A stretch of 16,177 nucleotides of DNA from JAKFWI01 sp050246435 (GCA_050246435.1 JBFWWB010000062.1:1-16177), one strand, 5' to 3'; counted from the stretch's first letter, positions 1 through 7,856 are shown. Translations and numbers: made by a program. The notes: generated by a model not told the origin, from the letters alone.

Positions 1-464
1 GCACCGGACGCAAGGACATCGCCCTCGCAACATTGCTGCTGGATGGCGGCAAGGCCGCCGCCGCATTGCTGATCGCGCGGCATTTCGCGGGACCGGAAGC
101 GGGCCTGATCGCCGGCGCCGCCGCCTTCATTGGGCATTGCTTTCCGATCTGGCTGCGCTTCAAGGGCGGCAAAGGGGTCGCCACTTTCTTCGGCGCACTG
201 CTGGCAGGCCTGCCGCCAGTGGGGATCGCCGCCTGCCTCGCCTGGCTTCTCACGGCGTTCGTGTTCCGCATTTCGTCGCTCGCCGCGCTCGCTGCGGCGG
301 CGGCCGCGCCCGTGCTCGCCTACATCTTCCACGCGGGGCCCTGGGGCGTCGGGTTCTGTGCGCTGCTCGGGGCGCTGATCTTCCTGCGCCATCGCGCCAA
401 CATCGCGAAGCTGATCGAGGGCAAGGAATCCCATATCGGCCAGAAGGCCGAACGGGTGGAATGA
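1..464 (+). CDS. plsY: Glycerol-3-phosphate acyltransferase PlsY, 3' part
   Basis: Integral membrane enzyme that moves an acyl group from acyl-phosphate to sn-glycerol-3-phosphate, making lysophosphatidic acid at the start of phospholipid synthesis. The frame is open from base 3, so the gene begins outside the window; about 153 codons are present. Visible family hallmarks are TGRKD near the edge, the glycine-rich loop FKGGKGVATFFG (encoded around 162-195), and the C-terminal HRANIAKLIEGKE (around 390-426). These match the second and third conserved PlsY motifs; the first is upstream. Hydrophobic spans lie between them, as expected for a multi-span protein. The TTG at 33 is not a credible start because conserved sequence continues upstream of it. 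The stop TGA overlaps the dprA ATG, so the two genes are probably co-transcribed and translationally coupled. The plsY-dprA order is common in alphaproteobacteria. Confidence 0.95.
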   Translation, partial: TGRKDIALATLLLDGGKAAAALLIARHFAGPEAGLIAGAAAFIGHCFPIWLRFKGGKGVATFFGALLAGLPPVGIAACLAWLLTAFVFRISSLAALAAAAAAPVLAYIFHAGPWGVGFCALLGALIFLRHRANIAKLIEGKESHIGQKAERVE

Positions 465-1579
465 ACGCGCGCATCCTCGGCGCCGGGGAGCGGGTGTCCT
501 GGATGCGCCTTGCGCGCACGCCGCGCATCGGGCCGCTCACCTTCCACCGCCTCGTCGCACGGTTTGGCGGCGCGGACGCCGCGTTGGAAGCCCTGCCGCG
601 CCTAGCGCGAGAAGCGCCGCCGGCCCCGCCGCCGGTCGCGCGCATCGAGGATGAGTTGGCCGCCCTCGAGCGCCTGGGCGCCCACGCGCTCGCTTCCTGC
701 GAAACCGCCTATCCGCACGCCTTGGCGCAACTCGATGCGCCGCCGCCGGCGATCAGCGTGCGCGGGCGGATGGATCTGTTTGCAAAGCCATGCGTGGCGC
801 TTGTCGGCGCGCGCGAAGCCTCCGCCGCCGGCGTCAAGCTCGCAGGCGATCTCGCGCGGGATTTGGGCGCGATGGGCTATGTCATCGTCTCCGGCCTAGC
901 GCGTGGCGTCGATGCGGCCGCACATGCCGCCGCCTTGGAGACTGGCACGATCGCCGTGCTGGCCGGCGGGCTCGACAAACCCTACCCGCCGCAAAACGAA
1001 AGACTGCACACGGCCATCGCTGAAGCGGGCTGCGTGGTGAGCGAGGCGCCGCTTGGCGCCGTTGCGCGGGCGCGCGATTTTCCGCGCCGCAATCATCTGA
1101 TCTCCGGGCTTTCGCGCGGCGTCGTGGTGGTGGAGGCCGCACTCCGCTCCGGTTCGCTCATCACCGCGCGCGCCGCCGGCGAACAGGGGCGCGACGTGAT
1201 GGCCGCGCCAGGCTCGCCGCTCGATCCCCGCGCACGCGGGGCCAACGCTCTCATCAAGCAGGGCGCAGCGCTGATCGAAAACGCGGAAGACGTCGTCGCC
1301 GTGCTGGGCGCGGCGCCCGAGCGGCTGCGCGCCGCGCCACGCGTGCAGCGCCTGCTGGAGGAGCCCGCCGGTCCTGCGCCGGCGGCGCCCGACATTGCCC
1401 CGCGGCTCGCACGGCTGCTTTCGGCGACGCCGATCCACGTGAACGAACTGGCGCGCCAGTTGGGCGCCGGCGTCGGCGCGGTGGCCGCCGCGATCACCGA
1501 ACTGGAACTGGAAGGCCGCGCCGCCACCCTGCCCGGCGGCTACGCCGCCTCCGCCGGCGCGGCGTTCCCTGCGGCTTAG
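461..1579 (+). CDS. dprA: DNA-processing protein DprA (Smf family), RecA loader
   Basis: Cytoplasmic single-strand DNA-binding protein that protects incoming DNA in natural transformation and loads RecA. The 372 residues include an N-terminal helical part (about 10-50) with a hairpin-like RTPRIGPLTFHRLV. The central Rossmann-like domain shows VALVGAREA (112-120), SGLARGVD (144-151), the FPRRNHLISGLSRG stretch (207-220), RSGSLITA (229-236) and AAPGSP (248-253). A C-terminal winged-helix (DML1-like) segment spans about 310-365. The first Rossmann motif reads VGAREA where many homologues have VGSR. The start is the ATG that overlaps the plsY stop (ATGA). The open frame extends further upstream only inside plsY, where it is a shadow. 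Length is normal for alphaproteobacterial DprA. Its presence does not prove competence, since dprA is widespread in non-competent bacteria. Confidence 0.96.
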   Translation: MNARILGAGERVSWMRLARTPRIGPLTFHRLVARFGGADAALEALPRLAREAPPAPPPVARIEDELAALERLGAHALASCETAYPHALAQLDAPPPAISVRGRMDLFAKPCVALVGAREASAAGVKLAGDLARDLGAMGYVIVSGLARGVDAAAHAAALETGTIAVLAGGLDKPYPPQNERLHTAIAEAGCVVSEAPLGAVARARDFPRRNHLISGLSRGVVVVEAALRSGSLITARAAGEQGRDVMAAPGSPLDPRARGANALIKQGAALIENAEDVVAVLGAAPERLRAAPRVQRLLEEPAGPAPAAPDIAPRLARLLSATPIHVNELARQLGAGVGAVAAAITELELEGRAATLPGGYAASAGAAFPAA

Positions 1580-1782
1580 GCCGCGTCGCTCTGGCGCGGC
1601 TCGCGGCGAGGGCGGCCGAGCGCGCGATCGGCCTCATGATGGGCGGCATAAAATAATGCGGCGAGCCCCGCGAGCCCCGCGCGCTCGCACATCGCGCTCA
1701 ACTGCGCAGCCATCTCGGACGCGTAGTCCGCGACGTCCGCCGCCGTTGCACTTTCACGACAAAGACCGCCATCGTCGTCCAT
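1576..1782 (-). CDS. Small conserved-type hypothetical protein (68 aa)
   Basis: A 68-residue soluble, acidic-to-neutral protein without membrane segment or signal peptide. Its centre (VADYASEMAAQLSAMCERAGLA, then ALFYAAHHEADRAL) reads as two amphipathic helices. I recall similar small unnamed alphaproteobacterial proteins with the pattern YxxxMxxELxxMAxxxGLxxLxYxLxxAxxEA; no function is known to me. The stop TAA (1576-1578) lies on the dprA stop, so the two genes converge with a four-base overlap. The start is taken at ATG 1782, which has GGAG about 11 bases upstream. An in-frame TTG at 1809 would add nine residues. A possible minus-strand promoter (1824-1852) sits at the right distance. The helical pattern and the promoter support a real gene rather than a shadow. 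Confidence 0.7.
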   Translation of the reverse strand: MDDDGGLCRESATAADVADYASEMAAQLSAMCERAGLAGLAALFYAAHHEADRALGRPRREPRQSDAA

Positions 1783-1823
1783 CGGCAACCGCGCTCCGCG
1801 TCGCACCAAAGAGTTGTCGCTTC

Positions 1824-1852
1824 AGTATTTTACACGCTCAACGTGCAGTCAA
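1824..1852 (-). promoter_or_regulatory. Candidate sigma-70 promoter of the small minus-strand gene
   Basis: Read on the minus strand, TTGACT (1852-1847) is followed after 17 bases by AATACT (1829-1824). This predicts a start near 1816 and a leader of about 35 bases to the ATG at 1782. TAAAAT also occurs, but only 14 bases from the -35 box. The region is about 45% G+C, well below its surroundings. This is a match by eye only. Confidence 0.4.
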
Positions 1853-1863
1853 TGGAATTGACA
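1849..1863. promoter_or_regulatory. Back-to-back -35-like boxes with an inverted repeat
   Basis: TCAAT (1849-1853), spacer GGA, ATTGA (1857-1861) is a perfect short inverted repeat. Its two arms belong to TTGACT on the minus strand and TTGACA (1858-1863) on the plus strand, pointing at the small gene and topA. A good -10 box for topA is not visible 16-18 bases after TTGACA. The plus-strand promoter is therefore uncertain and the operator role is inference. Confidence 0.3.
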
Positions 1864-1924
1864 ACCCGCCAAGCCACCCCCACGTTCCGCGGCCGCGACG
1901 CCGCCCTGGAGCTTGGATAATATA

Positions 1925-4576
1925 ATGACAGTCGTGGTGGTGGAATCTCCAGCAAAAGCCAAAACGATCAACAAGTATCTGGGTAAAGATTACACGGTAT
2001 TAGCCAGTTACGGGCACATTCGAGACCTTCCCGCAAAGGACGGATCCGTTCGTCCTAACGAAGACTTCGCCGTCGAATGGGAAATGGACACGAAGGGCGC
2101 TAAGCACCTGCGTGAAATTGCGGAAGCGCTGAAATCGGACAAGCGCCTCGTGCTCGCCACCGACCCTGACCGCGAAGGCGAAGCCATCTCTTGGCACGTG
2201 CTGGAAGCGCTGCGGCAGAAGAAAGTTCTGAAAGACAAGGAAGTCGCCCGCGTCACCTTCAACGCGATCACGAAGGATTCGGTTCTGAAGGCGATGGCCG
2301 CGCCGCGCGACATCAATATGGAGCTGGTTGACGCCTATCTGGCGCGCCGCGCGCTTGATTATCTCGTCGGCTTCACGCTCTCGCCGGTGCTGTGGCGCAA
2401 GCTGCCAGGCGCACGGTCGGCAGGGCGAGTGCAATCGGTCGCGCTGCGGCTGATCACCGAGCGCGAGCTGGAAATCGAGGGGTTTAAGCCGCAGGAATAC
2501 TGGACGCTCGACGCCATTCTGCAGACCGCCGGCGGCGCGGAAGTGCTGACGCGGCTTTCCGCATTCGAAGGCAAGCGGCTGCGCCGGCTCGATCTCGATG
2601 CGGCGACCGCCCAGCGCGCGCTGGCTGCGGTGAAAGACGGCGCCTTCGCCGTCTCCGAGGTGGAGGCCAAGCCCGTGCGGCGCGCCCCGCCGCCGCCCTT
2701 CACCACCTCTACCTTGCAGCAGGAGGCCGCGCGCAAACTCGGCTTCTCCGCGACGCGCACGATGAGCACGGCGCAGCGCCTTTACGAAGGCGTCGACATC
2801 GGCGGCGAAACGGTGGGCCTCATCACCTATATGCGGACCGATGGCGTGCAGATGGCCGAGGAGGCCTATCATCAGCTGCGCCGCGTGATCGCCAAGGATT
2901 TCGGCGACCGCTACATGCCGGAAAATCCGCGCCGCTATTCCTCGAAGGCGAAGAACGCACAGGAAGCGCATGAAGCGATCCGCCCGACGGACGCCTTCCG
3001 CCGGCCCGATCAGCTGCGCCTCGACGGCGACCAGAAGCGCCTCTACGAGCTGATCTGGAAGCGCGCGATGGCCTCGCAGATGGAAGCGGCCACGCTCGAG
3101 CAGACGCGCATCGACTTCAAGGACGCCCGCTCCAGCGCGGAATTGCGCGCCACCGGGCAGGTCGTGCTGTTCGACGGCTTCTTCAAACTCTATCAGGAAG
3201 GCCGTGACGATCCGGAGACGGCGAAGACCGGCGCCGAAGGCGAAGAAGAAGAATCGACGCGCCGCCTGCCCAAGCTCGACATCGGCCAGAAGATGAGCGT
3301 CGCGTCCGCGAAGACGGATCAGCATTTCACCGAGCCGCCGCCGCGCTATTCCGAAGCGAGCTTGGTCAAGAAGCTGGAAGAGCTGGGCATCGGGCGGCCT
3401 TCCACTTATGCGGCTACGCTCGAAAAGCTGCGCGAGCGCGATTACGTCCGCATGGACCGCAACCGGTTCGTGCCGGAGGACAAGGGCCGCCTCGTCACCG
3501 CGTTCCTGGAGAACTTCTTCCGCGATTACGTGGAATACGATTTCACCGCGGCGCTGGAGACCAAGCTGGACGACATCTCCGCCGGCGATCTCGCCTGGAA
3601 GGATTTCCTGCGCGATTTCTGGAAGCGCTTTTCCACCGATGTCGGCGAGATCGGCGAGCTGCGCGTCTCGGAAGTGCTGGAAGCGCTCAACCAATCGCTG
3701 GGGCCGCACATCTTCCCCGCGCGGGCCGACGGCGGCGATCCGCGCCAATGCCAAAGCTGCGGCACGGGCACGCTCTCGCTCAAGGTCGGCAAGTTCGGCG
3801 CGTTCATCGGCTGCTCGAACTATCCGGAGTGCAAATACACGCGCCAGCTGGCGCAGGGCGAAGGCTCGGGCTCCGACATCCCCGCCGAAGGCAAAAAGCT
3901 GGGCGAAGATCCGCAAACGGGGGAACCGATCACGCTGCGCGCCGGGCGCTTCGGCCCGTACGTGCAATTGGGTGAAGGTGAAAAGCCCAAACGCTCCGGC
4001 CTGCCCAAGGGCTGGAGCGCGGAGACGATCGATCTCGAACGCGCGCTGCGATTGCTGTCGCTGCCGCGCGAAGTTGGCCCGCACCCGGAAGACGGCGAAA
4101 TGATCCTCGCGGGCCTCGGCCGCTACGGGCCCTACATCCAGAAGGGGCGCACCTACGCCACCCTTCCCGGCATCGACGACGCCTTCGAGATCGGCATCAA
4201 CCGCGCCGTCACGCTGTTCGAAGAAAAGAAGAATGGCGGCGGGCGCCGCGGCGGCGGCGCGCAACGCGCCGCGCTCAAGGAATTGGGTGAGCACCCCGAA
4301 ACGAAGCGCCCCGTGCGCGTGCTGGAGGGCCGCTTCGGGCCTTACGTGAGCGACGGGAAAATCCACGCCACTTTGCCGAAGGGCGCCGATCCGCAGGCGA
4401 TGACCCTGGCGGAGGCGCTGCCGCTGCTGGCCGCGCGTGCGGAGAAGGGCGGCGGCAAAAAGGGCCGCGCAGCGAAACCGAAGGCCGAAGCGTCGCCGAA
4501 GAAGAAAGCCGCGGCTGAAAACGCGCCCGCGAAGAAAACCGCGTCCAAGAAGAAACCTCCCGCGAAGAAGAAGTAA
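1925..4576 (+). CDS. topA: DNA topoisomerase I (type IA, TopA)
   Basis: Relaxes negative supercoils by cutting one DNA strand through a 5'-phosphotyrosine; acts on the nucleoid. 883 residues. The TOPRIM domain lies at about 1-145, with Glu7 in VESPAKAK and the metal-binding DPDREGE at 80-86. The catalytic Tyr302 is in TYMRTDG (301-307). LEELGIGRPSTYA follows near 485-497. A four-cysteine zinc ribbon uses Cys609, Cys612, Cys630 and Cys636. After it come three degenerate topo_C repeats carrying GRFGPYV or GRYGPYI. The last 35 or so residues are a Lys/Ala/Pro tail likely to bind DNA. ATG 1925 is chosen because family members begin with M-x-VVVVESPAKAKTINKYLG. GGAG lies 13 bases upstream, which is long. 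An in-frame TTG at 1913 has no room for a binding site. The first 40 codons are much AT-richer than the rest. Confidence 0.97.
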   Translation: MTVVVVESPAKAKTINKYLGKDYTVLASYGHIRDLPAKDGSVRPNEDFAVEWEMDTKGAKHLREIAEALKSDKRLVLATDPDREGEAISWHVLEALRQKKVLKDKEVARVTFNAITKDSVLKAMAAPRDINMELVDAYLARRALDYLVGFTLSPVLWRKLPGARSAGRVQSVALRLITERELEIEGFKPQEYWTLDAILQTAGGAEVLTRLSAFEGKRLRRLDLDAATAQRALAAVKDGAFAVSEVEAKPVRRAPPPPFTTSTLQQEAARKLGFSATRTMSTAQRLYEGVDIGGETVGLITYMRTDGVQMAEEAYHQLRRVIAKDFGDRYMPENPRRYSSKAKNAQEAHEAIRPTDAFRRPDQLRLDGDQKRLYELIWKRAMASQMEAATLEQTRIDFKDARSSAELRATGQVVLFDGFFKLYQEGRDDPETAKTGAEGEEEESTRRLPKLDIGQKMSVASAKTDQHFTEPPPRYSEASLVKKLEELGIGRPSTYAATLEKLRERDYVRMDRNRFVPEDKGRLVTAFLENFFRDYVEYDFTAALETKLDDISAGDLAWKDFLRDFWKRFSTDVGEIGELRVSEVLEALNQSLGPHIFPARADGGDPRQCQSCGTGTLSLKVGKFGAFIGCSNYPECKYTRQLAQGEGSGSDIPAEGKKLGEDPQTGEPITLRAGRFGPYVQLGEGEKPKRSGLPKGWSAETIDLERALRLLSLPREVGPHPEDGEMILAGLGRYGPYIQKGRTYATLPGIDDAFEIGINRAVTLFEEKKNGGGRRGGGAQRAALKELGEHPETKRPVRVLEGRFGPYVSDGKIHATLPKGADPQAMTLAEALPLLAARAEKGGGKKGRAAKPKAEASPKKKAAAENAPAKKTASKKKPPAKKK

Positions 4577-4759
4577 GGGAAGTCTGCTCTGGGCGTGAAA
4601 CGCGCATTCCGGATCGACCCGGGACAAAGCGTTCGCGGCATCGAGCGGACGCCCAAGGAAAGCGGCGCGGGTTTCCCCTCACCCGGCGTTCACTACGTTC
4701 GCACCACAAGCCCTGCCGAGGGTATTGGCCTCGCGCGAACTCCAGTACGCTAGACGCCG
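4577..4759. repeat. topA-rnr gap with degenerate dispersed-repeat-like sequence
   Basis: 183 bases without a gene. At 4606-4625, ATTCCGGATCGACCCGGGAC resembles the palindromic intergenic repeats of the form CCCGGG-N-GACCCGGG known from alphaproteobacterial genomes. At 4674-4713, CCCTCACCCGGCGTTC and the bases after it resemble another frequent intergenic repeat (CCTCACCCGGCGCTC type). Both are imperfect here. No T-run terminator and no convincing rnr promoter are seen. The comparison is from memory and needs a search of the genome itself. Confidence 0.3.
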
Positions 4760-7006
4760 ATGCCAAAACGACCCCCGCCAGAACCGCGCCCGCCGCTCAG
4801 CCGCGAGACCGTTCTCGATGCGCTCTCCAAGATCGGCGGCGCCGGGGCCAAGCGTGATCTGGCGCGCTTGCTGGGGGTTCAGGGCGAGGAACGCGCCGAG
4901 CTGCGCCGCATCCTCAAAGAACTGGAGAACGCAGGAAAGCTCGGGCGCGTCGGCAAGCGCGCCTTCGCCACCGCGGAAACGCTGCCCGCCTCCGGCGTGA
5001 TGGAAGTCATCGACCGCGACACCGATGGCGATCTGCTGGCGCGCATGCGCGGGCGCGAGGGGCTGTTCGGTCCGACGGTGCGCGTGGCGCCGGGGGATGC
5101 GCGCGAGATGCGCGGCCAACCCGCCATCGGCGTGGGCGACCGCGTTCTGGCGCGCATCGAGAAGGACCAAGACGGCCCCGTGGCGCGCATCGTCAAGCGT
5201 CTGGGGCAGAGCGCGCATCTGATCCTCGGCGTGTATCACGCCAACGCTTATGGCGGGCGCGTCGAGCCCGCGGACCGGCGCGCGCGTTACGATCTGATCA
5301 TCGAGCGCCATCAGGCTGGCGGCGCGCTGGACGGCGATCTGGTGCTCTGCGAATTGCAGGGCCAGCAGCGTCCCAGCGGCCCCAAGCGCGCGCAGGTGCG
5401 CGAGGTGATCGGCCGCGCCGACGATCCGCGCGCAGCCTCCATCCTGGCGATGCACACGCACGGCGTATCGGTTGGATTTTCGCCGGAGGAAGAAGAGCAA
5501 GCGAAGGCGGCGAAGAAGCCCACGTTGCGCGGGCGTGAGGATTTGCGGAAAACCCCACTCCTCACCATCGACCCGGAAGACGCACGCGATCACGACGACG
5601 CCGTCTACGCCGAGCCCGACGATAGCGAGAAGAACAAGGGCGGCTGGCGCGTGATCGTGGCGATCGCCGACGTCGCCGCCTACGTGCCGCCGGGAAGCCC
5701 GCTCGACCGCGGCGCCTTCAAGCGCGGCAATTCCACCTATTTTCCCGATCGCGTCGCCCCGATGCTGCCGGAAAGCCTTTCCGCCGATCTGTGCTCGCTG
5801 CGTGAAGGCGAAGACCGGGCCTGCATGGCGGTGGAGATGATATTCGACGCGCGCGGCAAAAAGCTACGCCACAAATTCGTGCGCGGCCTCATGCGTTCAG
5901 CGGCGAAGCTTTCCTACGGCCAGGCGCAGGCCGCGATCGATGGCGAACCCGACGACAAGACCGCGCCCCTGCTCGAGCCGGTGCTGAAGCCGCTTTGGGC
6001 GGCCTATGCCGCGCTCAAGATCGCGCGTGACGCGCGCGCGCCGCTGGAGCTTGAAACGGCGGAGCACCGCATCGTGTTCGGACCGGACGGGCGCGTCGCC
6101 GGCGTGCGCCGGCGCGAGCGCTTCGACGCGCACAAGCTGATCGAAGAATTCATGATCCAGGCCAATGTCGCGGCCGCGGAGATGCTGCAGCAGCGGCGTA
6201 CGCCGCTTGTCTTCCGCATCCACGATACGCCTTCGGAAGAGAAGATCGCCGCGCTGAGCGATTTCCTCCCCACGGTGGGGCTTTCCTGGGCTAAGGGCCA
6301 GCCGCCCACGCCCGCGCGCTTCAACCGGCTGCTCGCCATCGCCGACAAAACCGAGCACAAGGACGTCGTGAATGAGGTGGTGCTGCGCACACAGGCGCAG
6401 GCCGTCTATGCGCCGGAGAATATCGGCCATTTCGGCCTCAATCTTTCGCACTACGCGCACTTCACTTCGCCGATCCGGCGCTACGCCGATCTGATCGTGC
6501 ATCGCGCGTTGATCCGCGCGCTCGACGCCGGCGGCGACGGGCTGACCGATTCAGAAATGGGCAAGCTGGACGAAATCTCCGCGCACATCTCCGCTACGGA
6601 GCGCCGCTCGATGGCCGCCGAGCGGGAGGCGACCGACCGCTACATCGCCGCCTTCCTGGCCGACCGCGTCGGCGCCGAGTTCGACGGGAGGATCACCGGC
6701 GTCACGCGCTTCGGCGCGTTCGTACGCCTGGCCGAGACGAACGCCGATGGCCTCGCGCCGATCTCGCGCCTCGGCCCCGACCGCTACATGCACGACGAGC
6801 GCGAGCATGCGCTTGTTTCCGCGCAATCGGGCGCGCGCTTCCAGCTGGGCCAGCGCGTGCGCGTGCGCCTGACGGAGGCGACGCCGATCTCTGGCGGGCT
6901 GCTGTTCGACATGCTGTCCAAGCCGATGCCCGCGCCCGCGAACTGGAAACGGGGGCGCGGCGCGCCGCCGCCGCCGCAGCGCGGCTATCGCCGCCGCCGG
7001 CGCTAG
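4760..7006 (+). CDS. rnr: Ribonuclease R (RNase II/RNB family 3'-5' exoribonuclease)
   Basis: Processive 3'-to-5' exoribonuclease that degrades structured RNA and takes part in rRNA quality control and trans-translation. 748 residues, normal for alphaproteobacteria. Domains in order: N-terminal winged-helix-like segment (about 14-75), cold-shock OB folds (about 78-235), RNB catalytic domain (about 262-590), and S1 domain (about 637-720). A short Arg-rich tail ends in YRRRRR. Metal-binding aspartates are Asp271, Asp277, Asp279 and Asp280 in the motif DPEDARDHDDAV. The second-position His replaces the Phe of E. coli (DFDDAV). HFTSPIRRYADLIVHR (567-582) closes the active site. ATG 4760 fits the family start; no clear ribosome binding site precedes it. 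topA-rnr adjacency is a recurrent alphaproteobacterial arrangement, and rnr may be read through from topA. Confidence 0.96.
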   Translation: MPKRPPPEPRPPLSRETVLDALSKIGGAGAKRDLARLLGVQGEERAELRRILKELENAGKLGRVGKRAFATAETLPASGVMEVIDRDTDGDLLARMRGREGLFGPTVRVAPGDAREMRGQPAIGVGDRVLARIEKDQDGPVARIVKRLGQSAHLILGVYHANAYGGRVEPADRRARYDLIIERHQAGGALDGDLVLCELQGQQRPSGPKRAQVREVIGRADDPRAASILAMHTHGVSVGFSPEEEEQAKAAKKPTLRGREDLRKTPLLTIDPEDARDHDDAVYAEPDDSEKNKGGWRVIVAIADVAAYVPPGSPLDRGAFKRGNSTYFPDRVAPMLPESLSADLCSLREGEDRACMAVEMIFDARGKKLRHKFVRGLMRSAAKLSYGQAQAAIDGEPDDKTAPLLEPVLKPLWAAYAALKIARDARAPLELETAEHRIVFGPDGRVAGVRRRERFDAHKLIEEFMIQANVAAAEMLQQRRTPLVFRIHDTPSEEKIAALSDFLPTVGLSWAKGQPPTPARFNRLLAIADKTEHKDVVNEVVLRTQAQAVYAPENIGHFGLNLSHYAHFTSPIRRYADLIVHRALIRALDAGGDGLTDSEMGKLDEISAHISATERRSMAAEREATDRYIAAFLADRVGAEFDGRITGVTRFGAFVRLAETNADGLAPISRLGPDRYMHDEREHALVSAQSGARFQLGQRVRVRLTEATPISGGLLFDMLSKPMPAPANWKRGRGAPPPPQRGYRRRRR

Positions 7007-7036
7007 CTTGCTAATCTCAAATCCCGGACACGAACC

Positions 7037-7624
7037 TTGAGCGTCTTCGAACATCTGATGACGCTGGGATCGTTCATCCTGGCGCTCGGCGTCGCCTCGA
7101 TCCTTTCTTTCGCCTCCACGCTCGTACACCGCCGCCGCGAGGTGCGCATGTCCGCCCCGGTGCTGCTGTGGGCCGGCGCGATCTTTCTGCACCAGATCGT
7201 GTTCTGGCTGGCGGCGTACCAATTCCAGGCCACGCAGGCCGCCAATTACATGTCGATCGGCTTTGTGGTGGCGCAGCCTTTGCTGCTTTACTTGCAGAGC
7301 GCCACCGTCGTCACCGACGCCTCCGCCTCGCTCGACCTGCCGGCCCACCATGCGCGCAACGCGCGCGTCTATATTGCGCTGGTGGCCCTCTCCACCACGC
7401 TCGACATCGCCTTCTTCGCGCACCTCTCCGTTCTGGAGCCGGAGGCGCACCTCTCGCGCATCTTCGCCTCGATGGGCGTGGCGCTGGCCAGTAGCCTCGC
7501 CGCACTGGCGTTCCAGCGGCAGCGCTGGATCCAGATCGGCGCGCCGGCGGCGCACGTCGCCCTGCAGACCTCCGCGCTCTATTACGCCGCCAAGCCGCTG
7601 ATGCTCTCCTCCGGGCTGGTTTGA
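7037..7624 (+). CDS. Multi-span inner-membrane protein of unknown function
   Basis: 195 residues with five or six hydrophobic spans: about 10-30, 42-62, 70-92, 109-130, 142-160 and possibly 174-190. No enzymatic motif is visible. The N-terminus SVFEHLMTLGSFILALGVASIL resembles a widespread group of unnamed bacterial membrane proteins that begin with xxFEHLxxLxSxxxxLGLxxLL. That similarity is why the TTG at 7037 is preferred as start; the next in-frame ATG, at 7058, would remove the conserved FEH. The ribosome binding site is weak (CGGA about 12 bases upstream). The gene starts 30 bases after rnr and is probably co-transcribed with it. The function is unknown; nothing here links it to RNA decay beyond position. 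Confidence 0.75.
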   Translation: MSVFEHLMTLGSFILALGVASILSFASTLVHRRREVRMSAPVLLWAGAIFLHQIVFWLAAYQFQATQAANYMSIGFVVAQPLLLYLQSATVVTDASASLDLPAHHARNARVYIALVALSTTLDIAFFAHLSVLEPEAHLSRIFASMGVALASSLAALAFQRQRWIQIGAPAAHVALQTSALYYAAKPLMLSSGLV

Positions 7625-7671
7625 GTTTCAGCTGCGCGCCCGCTGTGCTAGGGTTTCAGTCAACGGGGGGC

Positions 7672-7676
7672 GGAGG
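7672..7676 (+). promoter_or_regulatory. Strong ribosome binding site of the 43-aa ORF
   Basis: GGAGG lies eight bases before ATG 7685. It is one of the best Shine-Dalgarno matches in the window and is the main reason to accept the very short ORF as a gene. Confidence 0.7.
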
Positions 7677-7684
7677 AAACGCCC

Positions 7685-7816
7685 ATGCTCGACCTCACGG
7701 AAGAGGAACGGGTTCGCGCCGGCCATACGGGAGACGGCGTGCGCGCCATGCTCGCCTGGGGGCTGGGTCTCGCCATCACCGCCATGATTGTGACCCTGTT
7801 CGCCTTCGCGGCGTGA
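7685..7816 (+). CDS. 43-residue single-span membrane protein
   Basis: A short gene between the membrane protein and carA. The protein starts MLDLTEEERVRAGHTGDG and continues into one hydrophobic helix, about residues 22-42 (MLAWGLGLAITAMIVTLFAF), ending in Ala-Ala with TGA at 7814-7816. The acidic head and C-terminal anchor suggest a small inner-membrane protein with its N-terminus in the cytoplasm. A GGAGG site is eight bases upstream. TTGAGT on the preceding stop codon and TGCTAG downstream are a poor promoter guess (spacing 19). The layout recalls small accessory subunits of membrane complexes, but no family is recognised and no function is assigned. Confidence 0.65.
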   Translation: MLDLTEEERVRAGHTGDGVRAMLAWGLGLAITAMIVTLFAFAA

Positions 7817-7856
7817 AGCGGCCGCGCGCTTTGACGAAGCGGCCCCGCGCCCTTAT
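7815..7856 (+). repeat. Imperfect 21-base tandem repeat upstream of carA
   Basis: Two adjoining copies (7815-7835 and 7836-7856) both begin GAAGCGGCC and share about 16 of 21 positions. The first copy overlaps the stop of the 43-residue gene. The second lies between the candidate -35 and -10 boxes of carA. It may be a local duplication that set the promoter spacing. Confidence 0.45.

Noticed and set aside
137..460. N-terminal extension of the dprA frame into plsY
   Set aside because: The extension is a frame-shifted shadow of plsY. The DprA family start coincides with ATG 461 in the ATGA overlap.
1921..1926. Consensus TATAAT immediately at the topA start
   Set aside because: It overlaps the start codon and has no -35 box 16-18 bases upstream, so it cannot drive topA. 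It is more likely a by-product of the AT-rich start.
2000..4627. An 875-residue open frame on the minus strand opposite topA
   Set aside because: It is the high-GC antisense shadow of topA: His/Arg/Ala-rich low-complexity protein with no family motifs, while topA shows all catalytic motifs on the plus strand.
4679..5593. A 304-residue minus-strand frame opposite rnr
   Set aside because: Antisense shadow of RNase R. The composition is typical of a shadow and it has no ribosome binding site or domain.
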